Shown piece by piece: positions 44,950 through 52,953 of a stretch of DNA of 64,000 bases. The stretch spans positions 62,001 to 126,000 of the forward strand of contig DXZT01000030.1 of assembly GCA_019419545.1 (NCBI GenBank), read 5' to 3'. The translations under genes and the position numbers were made by a program. Source of the stretch: Collinsella sp. Its GTDB lineage: Bacteria > Actinomycetota > Coriobacteriia > Coriobacteriales > Coriobacteriaceae. Below the pieces are notes generated by a model, which worked only from the letters and a program-made list of their open reading frames with translations, was not told where the DNA came from and did no database searches. Numbering within the stretch: position 1 is the first letter of the stretch; every line of letters starts with the position of its first letter.

Positions 44950-44976
44950 TATCATTCGAAAGGACCGCTCTCCAAC

Positions 44977-46326
44977 ATGGATACACCGTTGGGCTCCGTG
45001 CTCTACATCACCCTCGGGTGCGCCAAGAACGAGGTCGATACCGACCGCATGCGTTCTCTTTTGACCGCCGCAGGCTACGAGGAGGCATTCGACCCGCAGG
45101 AGGCCGATATCGCCATCGTCAATACGTGCTCGTTCCTCGCCTCCGCAACGTCCGAGAGCATCGAGACCACGCTCGAGCTCGCCAACGAGGTGCAGGACGG
45201 CGTTCGTTCTTGCCCCATCGTCATGTGCGGCTGTGTGCCGTCGCGCTATGGCGACGACCTGCCTGACGAGCTGCCCGAGGTCGCTGCCTTTGTGAAGGCC
45301 GACGAGGAAGACGGCATCGTGGCAGTCATCGATGGCGTGCTGGGTGTCGAGCGTGAGATCGCGGCCTATATCCCTCAGGTCAAGCGTACCGTCGAGGGTG
45401 CCGTTGCCTACGTCAAGATTTCCGATGGCTGCAATCGTTTTTGCAGCTTCTGCATGATCCCCTATATTCGCGGTCGTTATCACTCGCGCAATGCCGAGAG
45501 CATTATTTCTGAGGTGCGCGACCTGGTTGCCGGTGGCGTGCGCGAGATCGTGCTGATCGGCCAGGACACGGGCATCTGGGGCACCGACTTTGCGGATGAG
45601 GACGTCGCCGAGGGCTCGCCGCGCAATCTGGCGCAGCTGCTGCGTGCCGTCGCCGAGGCCGTGCGCCCGCAGAACGTCTGGGTCCGCGTGCTCTACCTGC
45701 AGCCCGAGGGCATGACCGATGAGCTCATCGAGACGATTCGCGATACGCCCGAGGTGCTTCCCTATATCGATATTCCCGTGCAGCACTGCGACGCGCGCAT
45801 TCTCAAGGCTATGCGCCGTTCTGGTTCGCGCCAGGAGCTCGAGGACCTGTTCCGCGATCTGCGTGAGCGTATCCCCGGCATCGTGATCCGTTCCACGGCC
45901 ATGGTCGGCTTCCCGACCGAGACCGACGACGAGTTCCGCGACCTTATCGACTTTATGGACACCGTCGGCTTTGACTACACGAGCGTCTTTGCCTACTCGC
46001 AGGAGGAGGGCAGCCTGGCCGCTAAGATGGAGGGTCAGGTCGACGAAGAGGTCAAGCTCGAGCGCGCCCAGGAGGCCATGGACCTGGCTGAGTCGCTCGG
46101 TTTTGCCGCCACCGCCGCACATGTGGGCGAGCGCGCCCAGGTGATCGTCGACGGTATCGAAGAAACCGAGGACGGCGCCGAGCTGATCGGCCATGCCTGG
46201 TTCCAGGCGCCCGATTCCGATGGCGCGGTGCATCTGGACGCCAGCGAGGCGTCCGTGGGTGATATTCTGACCGTCGAGTTTACCGATAGCTTCTGCTATG
46301 AGCTTATCGGACATGTTGTGGAGTAG
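44977..46326 (+). CDS. rimO: Ribosomal protein S12 methylthiotransferase RimO
   Basis: Radical SAM enzyme that methylthiolates the conserved aspartate of ribosomal protein S12. The 449-residue protein has LGCAKNEVD, NTCSFL and MCGCVPSR cysteines for the first cluster, CNRFCSFC for the radical SAM cluster, and a TRAM domain at the C-terminus. The LGCAKN motif separates RimO from MiaB and MtaB. It is followed after nine bases by pgsA. Confidence 0.95.
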   Translation: MDTPLGSVLYITLGCAKNEVDTDRMRSLLTAAGYEEAFDPQEADIAIVNTCSFLASATSESIETTLELANEVQDGVRSCPIVMCGCVPSRYGDDLPDELPEVAAFVKADEEDGIVAVIDGVLGVEREIAAYIPQVKRTVEGAVAYVKISDGCNRFCSFCMIPYIRGRYHSRNAESIISEVRDLVAGGVREIVLIGQDTGIWGTDFADEDVAEGSPRNLAQLLRAVAEAVRPQNVWVRVLYLQPEGMTDELIETIRDTPEVLPYIDIPVQHCDARILKAMRRSGSRQELEDLFRDLRERIPGIVIRSTAMVGFPTETDDEFRDLIDFMDTVGFDYTSVFAYSQEEGSLAAKMEGQVDEEVKLERAQEAMDLAESLGFAATAAHVGERAQVIVDGIEETEDGAELIGHAWFQAPDSDGAVHLDASEASVGDILTVEFTDSFCYELIGHVVE

Positions 46327-46335
46327 GAGAGCGTC

Positions 46336-46974
46336 GTGGCAAACGAGAGCAATAAGGAACTGACGAGTGTTTGGACGCCCGCCAACATCGTGACGTGCGT
46401 TCGCATCGTCTTTATCCCGGTGTTCATGATCGTGTCGGCGCTGTCTCACACGAGCGTTGCCGGTACGGACTGGAGCACCTTCGACGGCCCGCTCGCCGCC
46501 GCCGCCTTTATTCTGTACGTTATCCTGTCGTGCACCGATAAGGTCGACGGCTATCTGGCGCGCTCGCGCAACGAGATCACCGACTTCGGTAAGTTTTTGG
46601 ACCCCATCGCCGACAAGCTACTCGTGTTCTCGGCCCTGCTGCTGTTCCTCGATTTTGGCGCGGTGACCGTGTGGTCCGTGTTCATTATCTTGTTCCGCGA
46701 GCTGTTGGTGAGCGCCCTTCGCATGGTCGCGAGTGCGGCCGGTGTGGTCATTGCCGCCGATAAGCTCGGCAAGTACAAGACGGCGACCACGATGGTCTCC
46801 ATCTGCGGCTACCTGTGCGTCTTTGCGATGACCGGCCTCCAGTTGGGGCCTGCGGAGCTGTTGCTCGGTGTCTATGGCGTTTCACGCTTCCTGTACGCTG
46901 TTGCCGTTGTCCTGACCGTTATCTCGGGCGCCCAGTACTTCTGGAACTGCCGCAAGATCGTCTTTTCGGTCTAG
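46336..46974 (+). CDS. pgsA: CDP-diacylglycerol-glycerol-3-phosphate 3-phosphatidyltransferase
   Basis: Membrane enzyme making phosphatidylglycerol phosphate. The 212-residue protein has the CDP-alcohol phosphotransferase motif DKVDGYLARSRN...FGKFLDPIAD and about five membrane helices. GTG 46336 follows TAGGAGAGC. The rimO-pgsA-cinA-recA order is seen in many Gram-positive genomes, which supports the call. Confidence 0.92.
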   Translation: MANESNKELTSVWTPANIVTCVRIVFIPVFMIVSALSHTSVAGTDWSTFDGPLAAAAFILYVILSCTDKVDGYLARSRNEITDFGKFLDPIADKLLVFSALLLFLDFGAVTVWSVFIILFRELLVSALRMVASAAGVVIAADKLGKYKTATTMVSICGYLCVFAMTGLQLGPAELLLGVYGVSRFLYAVAVVLTVISGAQYFWNCRKIVFSV

Positions 46975-46986
46975 GTCCTGGTGGGT

Positions 46987-47517
46987 ATGGCGGACTCTTT
47001 TGAGCAGATTTCCGCACATAACGAGGAGCTGGCGCGCGATATTGTCGAGCGCGCGAGCGCTCGGGGCGTGACGGTTTCTACGGCTGAGTCGCTGACGGCG
47101 GGTATGATCGCCTCGACGATTGCCGATATCCCGGGCGCCTCGGCGGTGCTGCGCGGCGGTGCGGTGACCTATTGCGATGAGATCAAGCATCGTGTTCTGG
47201 GTGTTGAGCAGGAGACGCTCGATCGGTTTAGCGCCGTGTCGCACCAGACGGCGCGCGAGATGGCCGCGGGCTCGCTGGACCTCTATCAGAGCGATGTGGC
47301 CGTGAGCGCAACGGGCTACGCTGGGCCCGGTGGTGGCACCGAGCAAGACCCCGCCGGCACGTTCTATATTGGCTGGGCGTATCGCGTGGCTGATGGGGAA
47401 GTGCCGATCGTGGACTCTGTGCGTTGCCACTATGAGGGCGACCGTTCGTGTGTTCGTGCCCATGCGGTCACGGAGGCATTGGGACGCATTGCCCTTGTGC
47501 TCAACTCTATGGAATAG
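46987..47517 (+). CDS. cinA: CinA C-terminal domain protein (NMN amidohydrolase-like)
   Basis: A 176-residue stand-alone CinA C-terminal domain with TAESLTAGMIASTIADIPGAS and SATGYAGPGGGT. Family members hydrolyse nicotinamide mononucleotide to nicotinate mononucleotide. The N-terminal MoaB-like domain of full CinA is absent, as in the short PncC form. I prefer ATG 46987; GTG 46981 is two codons upstream in frame and cannot be excluded. It precedes recA, the classic cinA-recA neighbourhood. Confidence 0.88.
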   Translation: MADSFEQISAHNEELARDIVERASARGVTVSTAESLTAGMIASTIADIPGASAVLRGGAVTYCDEIKHRVLGVEQETLDRFSAVSHQTAREMAAGSLDLYQSDVAVSATGYAGPGGGTEQDPAGTFYIGWAYRVADGEVPIVDSVRCHYEGDRSCVRAHAVTEALGRIALVLNSME

Positions 47518-47524
47518 GCGTGTT

Positions 47525-47550
47525 TTAAGGGGCCTTAGGGCCCCTTAATT
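47525..47550 (+). terminator. Hairpin after cinA
   Basis: A 10-bp stem (TTAAGGGGCC / GGCCCCTTAA, 47525-47534 and 47539-47548) with a 4-nt loop lies eight bases after the cinA stop. The T-tract is short. Confidence 0.7.
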
Positions 47551-47715
47551 GTGGAGATGGGGACCTCTGACGAATTTAGCTTTTGTGCTGGTCATAGGTG
47601 TATTATCTCCTTCCTTGTTTTTATTTGGCCCTATGTGGTCAAGCATTTGGACAGTGTTTGGTCGGCGTTTGGTTGGGTTTTGGAAAGACTGCCTGCATAT
47701 GATTGGTCTGAACGG

Positions 47716-47744
47716 TTGACCACGAACAGCCGTTCGTTTATTAT
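47716..47744 (+). promoter_or_regulatory. recA promoter with LexA (SOS) box in the spacer
   Basis: TTGACC (47716-47721) and TATTAT (47739-47744) are spaced 17 bases apart. Between them lies GAACAGCCGTTC (47724-47735), a match to the Gram-positive SOS box GAAC-N4-GTTC. With its flanking C and G (47723-47736) it fits CGAAC-N4-GTTCG. LexA bound here would block RNA polymerase. Confidence 0.85.
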
Positions 47745-47774
47745 CGATGCAGGTTGTTAAGAGGAGGGCTATTC

Positions 47775-48923
47775 ATGGCCAAGAATTCAGGTCCCGTACG
47801 TACCGTCCATGCACCCACGACGGGCAAAGAGCGCGAAGAGATGATCGCCACCACCAAGGCCGAGATCGAGAAGAAGTTCGGTCAAGGTTCCATCATGAGG
47901 TATGGTGACGGCGGCCCCGAGCTCGAGGTCGAGGCCATCCCCACGGGTGCTCTGGCGCTCGATGCCGCTCTGGGTATCGGCGGTGTGCCGCGCGGCCGTA
48001 TCGTCGAGATTTACGGTCCCGAGTCCTCCGGTAAGACGACGCTTTCGCTCGAGATCTTGGCCGAGGCCCAGGCAATGGGTGGCGTCGTGGCGTTTATCGA
48101 TGCCGAGCACGCGCTCGATCCCACGTATGCCGCGCGCATTGGCGTGGATATCGACGAGGTATTGATTTCCCAGCCCGATACGGGTGAGCAGGCGCTCGAG
48201 ATTGTTGACATGCTCGTGCGTTCCGGCGCCATCGATGCCATCGTCGTCGACTCCGTCGCCGCGCTGACCCCGCGTGCCGAGATCGAGGGAGAGATCGGCG
48301 ATACCACGGTCGGTTTGCAAGCTCGCCTGATGAGTCAGGCGCTCCGCAAGCTCGCCGGCTCGCTGTCCAAGTCCAATACGACATGCATCTTCATCAACCA
48401 GCTGCGAGAGAAGATCGGCGTCATGTTCGGCAACCCCGAGACCACGACGGGCGGCCGTGCCCTTAAGTTCTTCTCTTCGGTGCGTATCGACATTCGCCGC
48501 ATCGACAGCATTAAGCTTAAGGACGAGGTTATCGGTAACCGCGTGCGCGCCAAGGTCGTTAAGAACAAGGTGGCAGCTCCGTTCCGTTCTGCTGAGTTCG
48601 ACATCATGTACGGTACGGGCATCTCTAAGGAGGGCTCGATCTTGGACATGGCTGTCGAGTGCGGCATCTGCAAGAAGATGGGCTCCTGGTTTGCCTATGG
48701 CGAGGACAAGCTCGGCAACGGTCGCGAGGCCGCCAAGGCGTTCCTGCGCGATCACCCCGATTGCGCTGATGAGATTGAGCATAAGGTCCGCCTTGCCTGC
48801 GGGCTTGAGTTTGATGACGATGCTCCGTCCGAAGTCGAGCTGACCGATCAGCCTGCGCCTGAGGAGTTTGACGAGCTTTACGCCATCGATGGTTCCGCCA
48901 TGCTCGATGATGACGACGAGTAG
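47775..48923 (+). CDS. recA: Recombinase RecA
   Basis: Strand-exchange recombinase and co-protease for LexA. The 382-residue protein has the P-loop GPESSGKTT, the FIDAEHALDP segment, L2 (VMFGNPETTTGGRALKF), and an acidic C-terminal tail ending in DDDDE. ATG 47775 follows AGAGGAGGGC; starting at 47754 would include that site. An SOS box lies in its promoter. recX follows 11 bases after the stop. Confidence 0.98.
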   Translation: MAKNSGPVRTVHAPTTGKEREEMIATTKAEIEKKFGQGSIMRYGDGGPELEVEAIPTGALALDAALGIGGVPRGRIVEIYGPESSGKTTLSLEILAEAQAMGGVVAFIDAEHALDPTYAARIGVDIDEVLISQPDTGEQALEIVDMLVRSGAIDAIVVDSVAALTPRAEIEGEIGDTTVGLQARLMSQALRKLAGSLSKSNTTCIFINQLREKIGVMFGNPETTTGGRALKFFSSVRIDIRRIDSIKLKDEVIGNRVRAKVVKNKVAAPFRSAEFDIMYGTGISKEGSILDMAVECGICKKMGSWFAYGEDKLGNGREAAKAFLRDHPDCADEIEHKVRLACGLEFDDDAPSEVELTDQPAPEEFDELYAIDGSAMLDDDDE

Positions 48924-48934
48924 CGGTTACGCTC

Positions 48935-49627
48935 ATGTCGTATACGGTGACCGAGGCCACGGTCGTCTTTCCCGATAAGAAGGCGGCCTCCTCGTTCTCG
49001 AGCGGGTATGCGTCCAAAAAGCCTTGCGCACGTATCGATTGCGAGCTTGAGGGCGGTTTTAAGCGGTCCATTTGGATTCCCGTGCGGGCCGCGCGCCTGT
49101 ATGTCAAAAATCGCCCCGATCTTCCCTGTGATTGGGATAACTTTCGTGAAGCGGTGCAGCTCATCGAGCGTAAATGTGCACTTACCATGGTGACCGAGAT
49201 GCTATCGCGACGCGACCATGCGACGGGTGAGGTCTGTGACAAGTTGGCACGCTACGGCTTTCGCCAGCCCGCGATCGATTTCGCCGTCGAGCGCGCCACC
49301 GAGTATCGCTTTTTAGACGAGAACCGCTTTTGCTCGTACTTTATCGAGGAACGCAAGCGGCGCGGTTGGGGACAGCGTAAAATCGAGACCGAGCTCAAGC
49401 GCCGTCATGTCGTGCTCGATGACATTCCCGGTTATCCGGAGGATTATTTTGCCGTCGAAGACGATTTGGCGCGTGCGTCAGCCCTGCTCGCCAAGCGGCG
49501 TGTTCCAGAGACGCGCGGATTCGAAAAACTGGTTCGGTTTTTGATGGGCAAGGGCTTCTCGTATCACATCGCCGCCGATGCCGTTAAGGCACGTCTCGAT
49601 GCCGAACGTGAGGAATGTGCGGTTTAG
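48935..49627 (+). CDS. recX: Regulatory protein RecX
   Basis: A 230-residue RecX-family protein that modulates RecA filaments. The helical repeats are recognisable (MLSRRDHATGEVCDKLARYGF, FIEERKRRGWGQRKIETELKRR). The first 60 residues are less conserved. Its position directly after recA supports the assignment, and it would be co-induced with recA in the SOS response. Confidence 0.88.
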   Translation: MSYTVTEATVVFPDKKAASSFSSGYASKKPCARIDCELEGGFKRSIWIPVRAARLYVKNRPDLPCDWDNFREAVQLIERKCALTMVTEMLSRRDHATGEVCDKLARYGFRQPAIDFAVERATEYRFLDENRFCSYFIEERKRRGWGQRKIETELKRRHVVLDDIPGYPEDYFAVEDDLARASALLAKRRVPETRGFEKLVRFLMGKGFSYHIAADAVKARLDAEREECAV

Positions 49628-49689
49628 GTGTATGCGTTTTGTGGCCCTGCCGTTCACCGCGTTTTAGCCGCCGTGCTGGAGCCATTTAT

Positions 49690-49718
49690 TTGACAGTTGT
49701 TGTGGTTCAACGTACGAT
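49690..49718 (+). promoter_or_regulatory. Promoter of rny flanked by an inverted repeat
   Basis: TTGACA (49690-49695) and TACGAT (49713-49718) have ideal 17-base spacing. TGACAGT (49691-49697) and ACTGTCA (49723-49729) form an inverted repeat around the core promoter, a possible operator. The leader to the rny start is about 160 bases. Confidence 0.7.
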
Positions 49719-49823
49719 AAACACTGTCATTTGCTTTGTGATATGTGCTCATCTGTGATGAGTTTGTTTATATGTTTATCTGTATCCGACCCGCATAAGC
49801 TGCGCCCATATTACTCAAATGTC

Positions 49824-49855
49824 GCGAGCCGTTCGTAAGGACGGTTCGCTTTGTT
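49824..49855 (+). terminator. Terminator-like hairpin in the rny leader
   Basis: GCGAGCCGT (49824-49832) pairs with ACGGTTCGC (49841-49849), with one G-T pair and an 8-nt loop, followed by TTTGTT. It lies between promoter and start codon, so premature termination or mRNA stabilisation is possible. Confidence 0.45.
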
Positions 49856-49884
49856 GTGTAACGAATCCATAAAAAGGAGTGAGC

Positions 49885-51435
49885 ATGCCTATCATCGCAG
49901 CGCTCGTTGGCATCATTTTGGGTGCCATCGCCGCCATTGCCTACATGCGCACCGCCAAGCAGGGTAGTCTTCACGAGGCCGACGAAAAAATCCAGTCGGC
50001 ACACGCACAGGCTGAGTCCCTGATCGGTGATGCTAAGCGTCAGGCCGAGACCCTCAAAAAAGAGGCTCTGCTCGAGGCTAAAGAGGAGATCATCAAGAAC
50101 AAGCAGGCCGCCGAGGCCGAGGACAAGCAGCGTAAGAACGAGATTCGTACGCTCGAGAACCGCGTGATGCAGCGCGAGGAATCCCTCGATCGCCGCAACG
50201 ACGCTCTCGACAAGCGCGAGCATCAGCTGTCCAGCCAGGCCGGTCAGGTCGAGAAGCGCTCCCGTGAGCTCGAGGAGCTCTGCGCAAAGCAGACCTCCGA
50301 GCTCGAGCGTATCGCCGACCTTACCCGCGAGGACGCCCACAAGGAGCTCCTCAATAAGGTTCGCGGCGAGGTCACCCACGAGGCCGCCACGATCATTCGC
50401 GAGTCCGAGCAGCAGGTTCGCGCCGAGTGCCACAAGACCGCCCAGGAGATTCTGTCCCTGGCGATTCAGCGCTGCGCAGCCGACCACACTGCCGAGGTCA
50501 CCGTTACATCCGTGCACATTCCCTCTGATGACCTCAAGGGCCGTATCATTGGTCGCGAGGGTCGCAACATCCGGACCTTCGAGCAGGTTTCCGGCGTCAA
50601 CCTGGTGATCGATGACACGCCCGAGACCGTCGTTCTTTCGAGCTTCGACCCGGTCCGTCGTGAGACCGCCCGTGTCGCCCTCGAGAACCTCATCGCGGAC
50701 GGCCGCATTCACCCCGCCCGCATCGAGGAGATGTATCACAAGGCTGCCGACCTGGTTCAGCAGCGCGTGCGCGAGGCTGGCGAGCAGGCTGCCTTCGATA
50801 CCGGCATCCACGACCTGCACCCCGAGATCGTCAAGACCCTTGGTGCCCTGCGCTACCGCACCTCGTTTGGTCAGAACGTGCTTCAGCACTCCCTTGAGGT
50901 CTCTGATCTGTGCGGCGTGATGGCTTCCGAGCTTGGCCTGGACGTTGTGACCGCCAAGCGCGCCGGCCTGCTGCACGACCTGGGCAAGGCAATCGACCAC
51001 GACGTCGAGGGCCCGCATGCCGTCATCGGCGCCGAGCTGGCCCGCCGTTATGGCGAGAAGCCCGTTATCGTCCACGCTATCGAGGCTCATCATGCCGATG
51101 TCGACCCCAACACGGTGCTCGATGTCCTGGTACAGGCCGCCGATGCTGTCTCTGCCTCTCGCCCCGGTGCCCGTCGCGAGTCTGCCGAGAACTACATCAA
51201 GCGTCTTGAGAAGCTCGAGGAGATAGCCAACTCCCATGACGGCGTCGAGCGTACCTATGCCATGCAGGCCGGTCGCGAGGTCCACGTCATGGTCCAGCCG
51301 GACAAGATTTCCGATGCCCAGTCCACGGTTCTGGCTCACGATATCGCCCATCAGATCGAGGAAGAGATGGAGTATCCCGGTCAGGTGCGCGTTGTCGTGA
51401 TTCGCGAGAGCCGCGCTGTCGATATCGCTAAATAA
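49885..51435 (+). CDS. rny: Ribonuclease Y
   Basis: Membrane-anchored endoribonuclease that starts mRNA decay in many Gram-positives. The 516-residue protein has an N-terminal membrane helix (about 2-22), a long coiled coil (40-200), a KH domain (GRIIGREGRNIRTFE) and the HD domain (LLHDLGKAIDHDVEGPHA). ATG 49885 has AGGAG five bases upstream; GTG 49879 overlaps that site and is less likely. The following GHKL gene starts one base after the stop. Confidence 0.96.
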   Translation: MPIIAALVGIILGAIAAIAYMRTAKQGSLHEADEKIQSAHAQAESLIGDAKRQAETLKKEALLEAKEEIIKNKQAAEAEDKQRKNEIRTLENRVMQREESLDRRNDALDKREHQLSSQAGQVEKRSRELEELCAKQTSELERIADLTREDAHKELLNKVRGEVTHEAATIIRESEQQVRAECHKTAQEILSLAIQRCAADHTAEVTVTSVHIPSDDLKGRIIGREGRNIRTFEQVSGVNLVIDDTPETVVLSSFDPVRRETARVALENLIADGRIHPARIEEMYHKAADLVQQRVREAGEQAAFDTGIHDLHPEIVKTLGALRYRTSFGQNVLQHSLEVSDLCGVMASELGLDVVTAKRAGLLHDLGKAIDHDVEGPHAVIGAELARRYGEKPVIVHAIEAHHADVDPNTVLDVLVQAADAVSASRPGARRESAENYIKRLEKLEEIANSHDGVERTYAMQAGREVHVMVQPDKISDAQSTVLAHDIAHQIEEEMEYPGQVRVVVIRESRAVDIAK

Positions 51436-51436
51436 C

Positions 51437-52522
51437 ATGAGCGACGCGAACGAGCTCATCTCATTTATCGCGTCGATGTCGGGGGAGGGCAACCTTCGCG
51501 TCGAGGAGAACCTTGGCGAGGGGTATGTCCGCCTCCGCGTTTCGGAGGCCGAGCGGCGCCAGGCTAAGCACGACATTCAGCATGTCGAGGACATCGTCAT
51601 CGAAATGCTCCGTAATGCTCGCGATGCCGGCGCCGACAAGGTCTATCTCGCCACGACCAAGGAAGATGGCGTCCGCACGCTTGTCTTTCTGGATAACGGT
51701 TCTGGCGTTCCGCAGGATATGCAAGAGCGAATCTTTGATGCCCGCGTTACCTCCAAGCTCGAGAGCATGAAGATGGACCGTTGGGGCGTTCACGGTCGTG
51801 GCATGGCATTGTTTTCGATCAAGCAGAACACCGACGAGGCCCGTGTGGTCACGTCCGGCGTCGATCTTGGTTCAGCCTTCAAGGTGAGCGTTGCGGCTAA
51901 CCGCCTCAGTGAGCGTGCCGATCAGTCCAGCTGGCCCCAGGCCGTCAAGGATGAGGACGGACGTTATGTCTGTGCTCGCGGTCCGCATAATATTATTCGC
52001 GCTGCTTGTGAGTTTGCGCTTGAGGAGTTACGTGGTTGCGATGTCTATCTTGGTTCTCCGTCTGAGATTGCCGCGACCCTTTATGCTCAGGCGTCAAGTC
52101 GGCTCGATACGTCGCGCCTCCTGTTCATTGATGACGAGAGCGAGCTTCCGGTTGTCGACCGTTTAGGCCTTGCCTCTGATGCCGAGGACTTTATCCGTAT
52201 CTGTTCGGGTTTGGGTCTTGAGATGTCCGAGCGCACGGCTCATCGCATTTTGGCGGGGCAGATTAAGCCCGTTCGCGGTGTGACCGCGCGTTTGCTGCGC
52301 GAGCGCGATTCTTCCTCGCATGCGCCGGCTCCTGTCGATCTTGCGAAGGATCGTCGCGGGCTACGTATTGCCAAGGACGATATGGCACAGTTTTCGCGTG
52401 CTGTGGAGCGCGACTTTAATGACCTTGCCGCCCGGTACTATCTCAACCTTTGCGGCGACCCAAAGATTCGCGTTTCGCGTGATCGAATCACCGTGACCTT
52501 CGATCTTGCCAAAGAGGAATAG
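51437..52522 (+). CDS. GHKL-fold ATP-binding protein of unknown function
   Basis: A 361-residue soluble protein with a GHKL (HSP90/histidine-kinase-like) ATPase domain. The N-box EMLRNARDAG has Glu56 and Asn60, followed by the G1 motif DNGSG (86-90) and the G2-like GVHGRGMALFS (117-127). There is no phospho-accepting histidine domain, receiver or membrane segment, so it is not a classical sensor kinase. The C-terminal 150 residues match nothing I recognise; part (ERTAHRILAGQIKPVRGVTARL) has a helix-turn-helix flavour. It starts one base after rny and lies upstream of spoVS. A MORC- or MutL-like conformational ATPase is possible. Confidence 0.75.
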   Translation: MSDANELISFIASMSGEGNLRVEENLGEGYVRLRVSEAERRQAKHDIQHVEDIVIEMLRNARDAGADKVYLATTKEDGVRTLVFLDNGSGVPQDMQERIFDARVTSKLESMKMDRWGVHGRGMALFSIKQNTDEARVVTSGVDLGSAFKVSVAANRLSERADQSSWPQAVKDEDGRYVCARGPHNIIRAACEFALEELRGCDVYLGSPSEIAATLYAQASSRLDTSRLLFIDDESELPVVDRLGLASDAEDFIRICSGLGLEMSERTAHRILAGQIKPVRGVTARLLRERDSSSHAPAPVDLAKDRRGLRIAKDDMAQFSRAVERDFNDLAARYYLNLCGDPKIRVSRDRITVTFDLAKEE

Positions 52523-52540
52523 TGCCTTTACCGAGTCCAC

Positions 52541-52550
52541 TCGGTACGAT
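52541..52550 (+). promoter_or_regulatory. Putative promoter of spoVS
   Basis: TCGGTACGAT carries TACGAT as a -10 candidate 47 bases before the spoVS start. It is the same hexamer as the rny -10, but no matching -35 is seen. Confidence 0.35.
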
Positions 52551-52596
52551 ACAGTTATTGCAGTTAAAACGTACTTTTAAACGCAGGAGTTTCTTC

Positions 52597-52914
52597 ATGG
52601 ATTGCCTGAAGGTATCAAGCAAATCATCGCCCGCGTCCGTTGCCGGCGCCATCGCCGGCATGGTCAAGGATGGTGTACCCGTCAACATCCAGTGTGTCGG
52701 CGCCGGTGCGGTCAACCAGGCCATTAAGGCCGTGGCTATCGCGCGCGGTTTTTTGATTCCAACTGGTTTTGATATTTCCTGCGCGCCCGTGTTCTCCGAC
52801 ATCCTTATTAACGGGGAGTCACGCACGGCCATCCGCCTTTCTATCTACGTTCACCAGATCAATCGAGCTGCTATGGATAACGTCGTCATGGATGATGTTA
52901 AGCCGGTGGCATAG
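52597..52914 (+). CDS. spoVS: Stage V sporulation protein S homologue
   Basis: A 105-residue SpoVS-family protein with an Alba-like fold, likely binding nucleic acid. The sequence CLKVSSKSSPASVAGAIAG...GAGAVNQAIKAVAIARGFL is highly typical. In Bacillus it affects sporulation and septation, but the family is widespread in non-spore-formers, where its role is unclear. The C-terminal 20 residues extend slightly beyond the Bacillus length. ATG 52597 follows CGCAGGAG. RNase Y and SpoVS neighbour each other in many Gram-positive genomes. Confidence 0.93.
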   Translation: MDCLKVSSKSSPASVAGAIAGMVKDGVPVNIQCVGAGAVNQAIKAVAIARGFLIPTGFDISCAPVFSDILINGESRTAIRLSIYVHQINRAAMDNVVMDDVKPVA

Positions 52915-52953
52915 CTTCTGATTGCCTCGTTTAGCTCCCCATCGTTAGGACTT

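Noticed and set aside
47551..47760. A 69-codon open frame before recA
   Set aside because: It runs through the recA promoter and SOS box, has no clear ribosome-binding site, and looks like no known protein.
52597..52914. spoVS as evidence of spore formation
   Set aside because: SpoVS is widespread in non-spore-formers, and no other sporulation gene is in the window.
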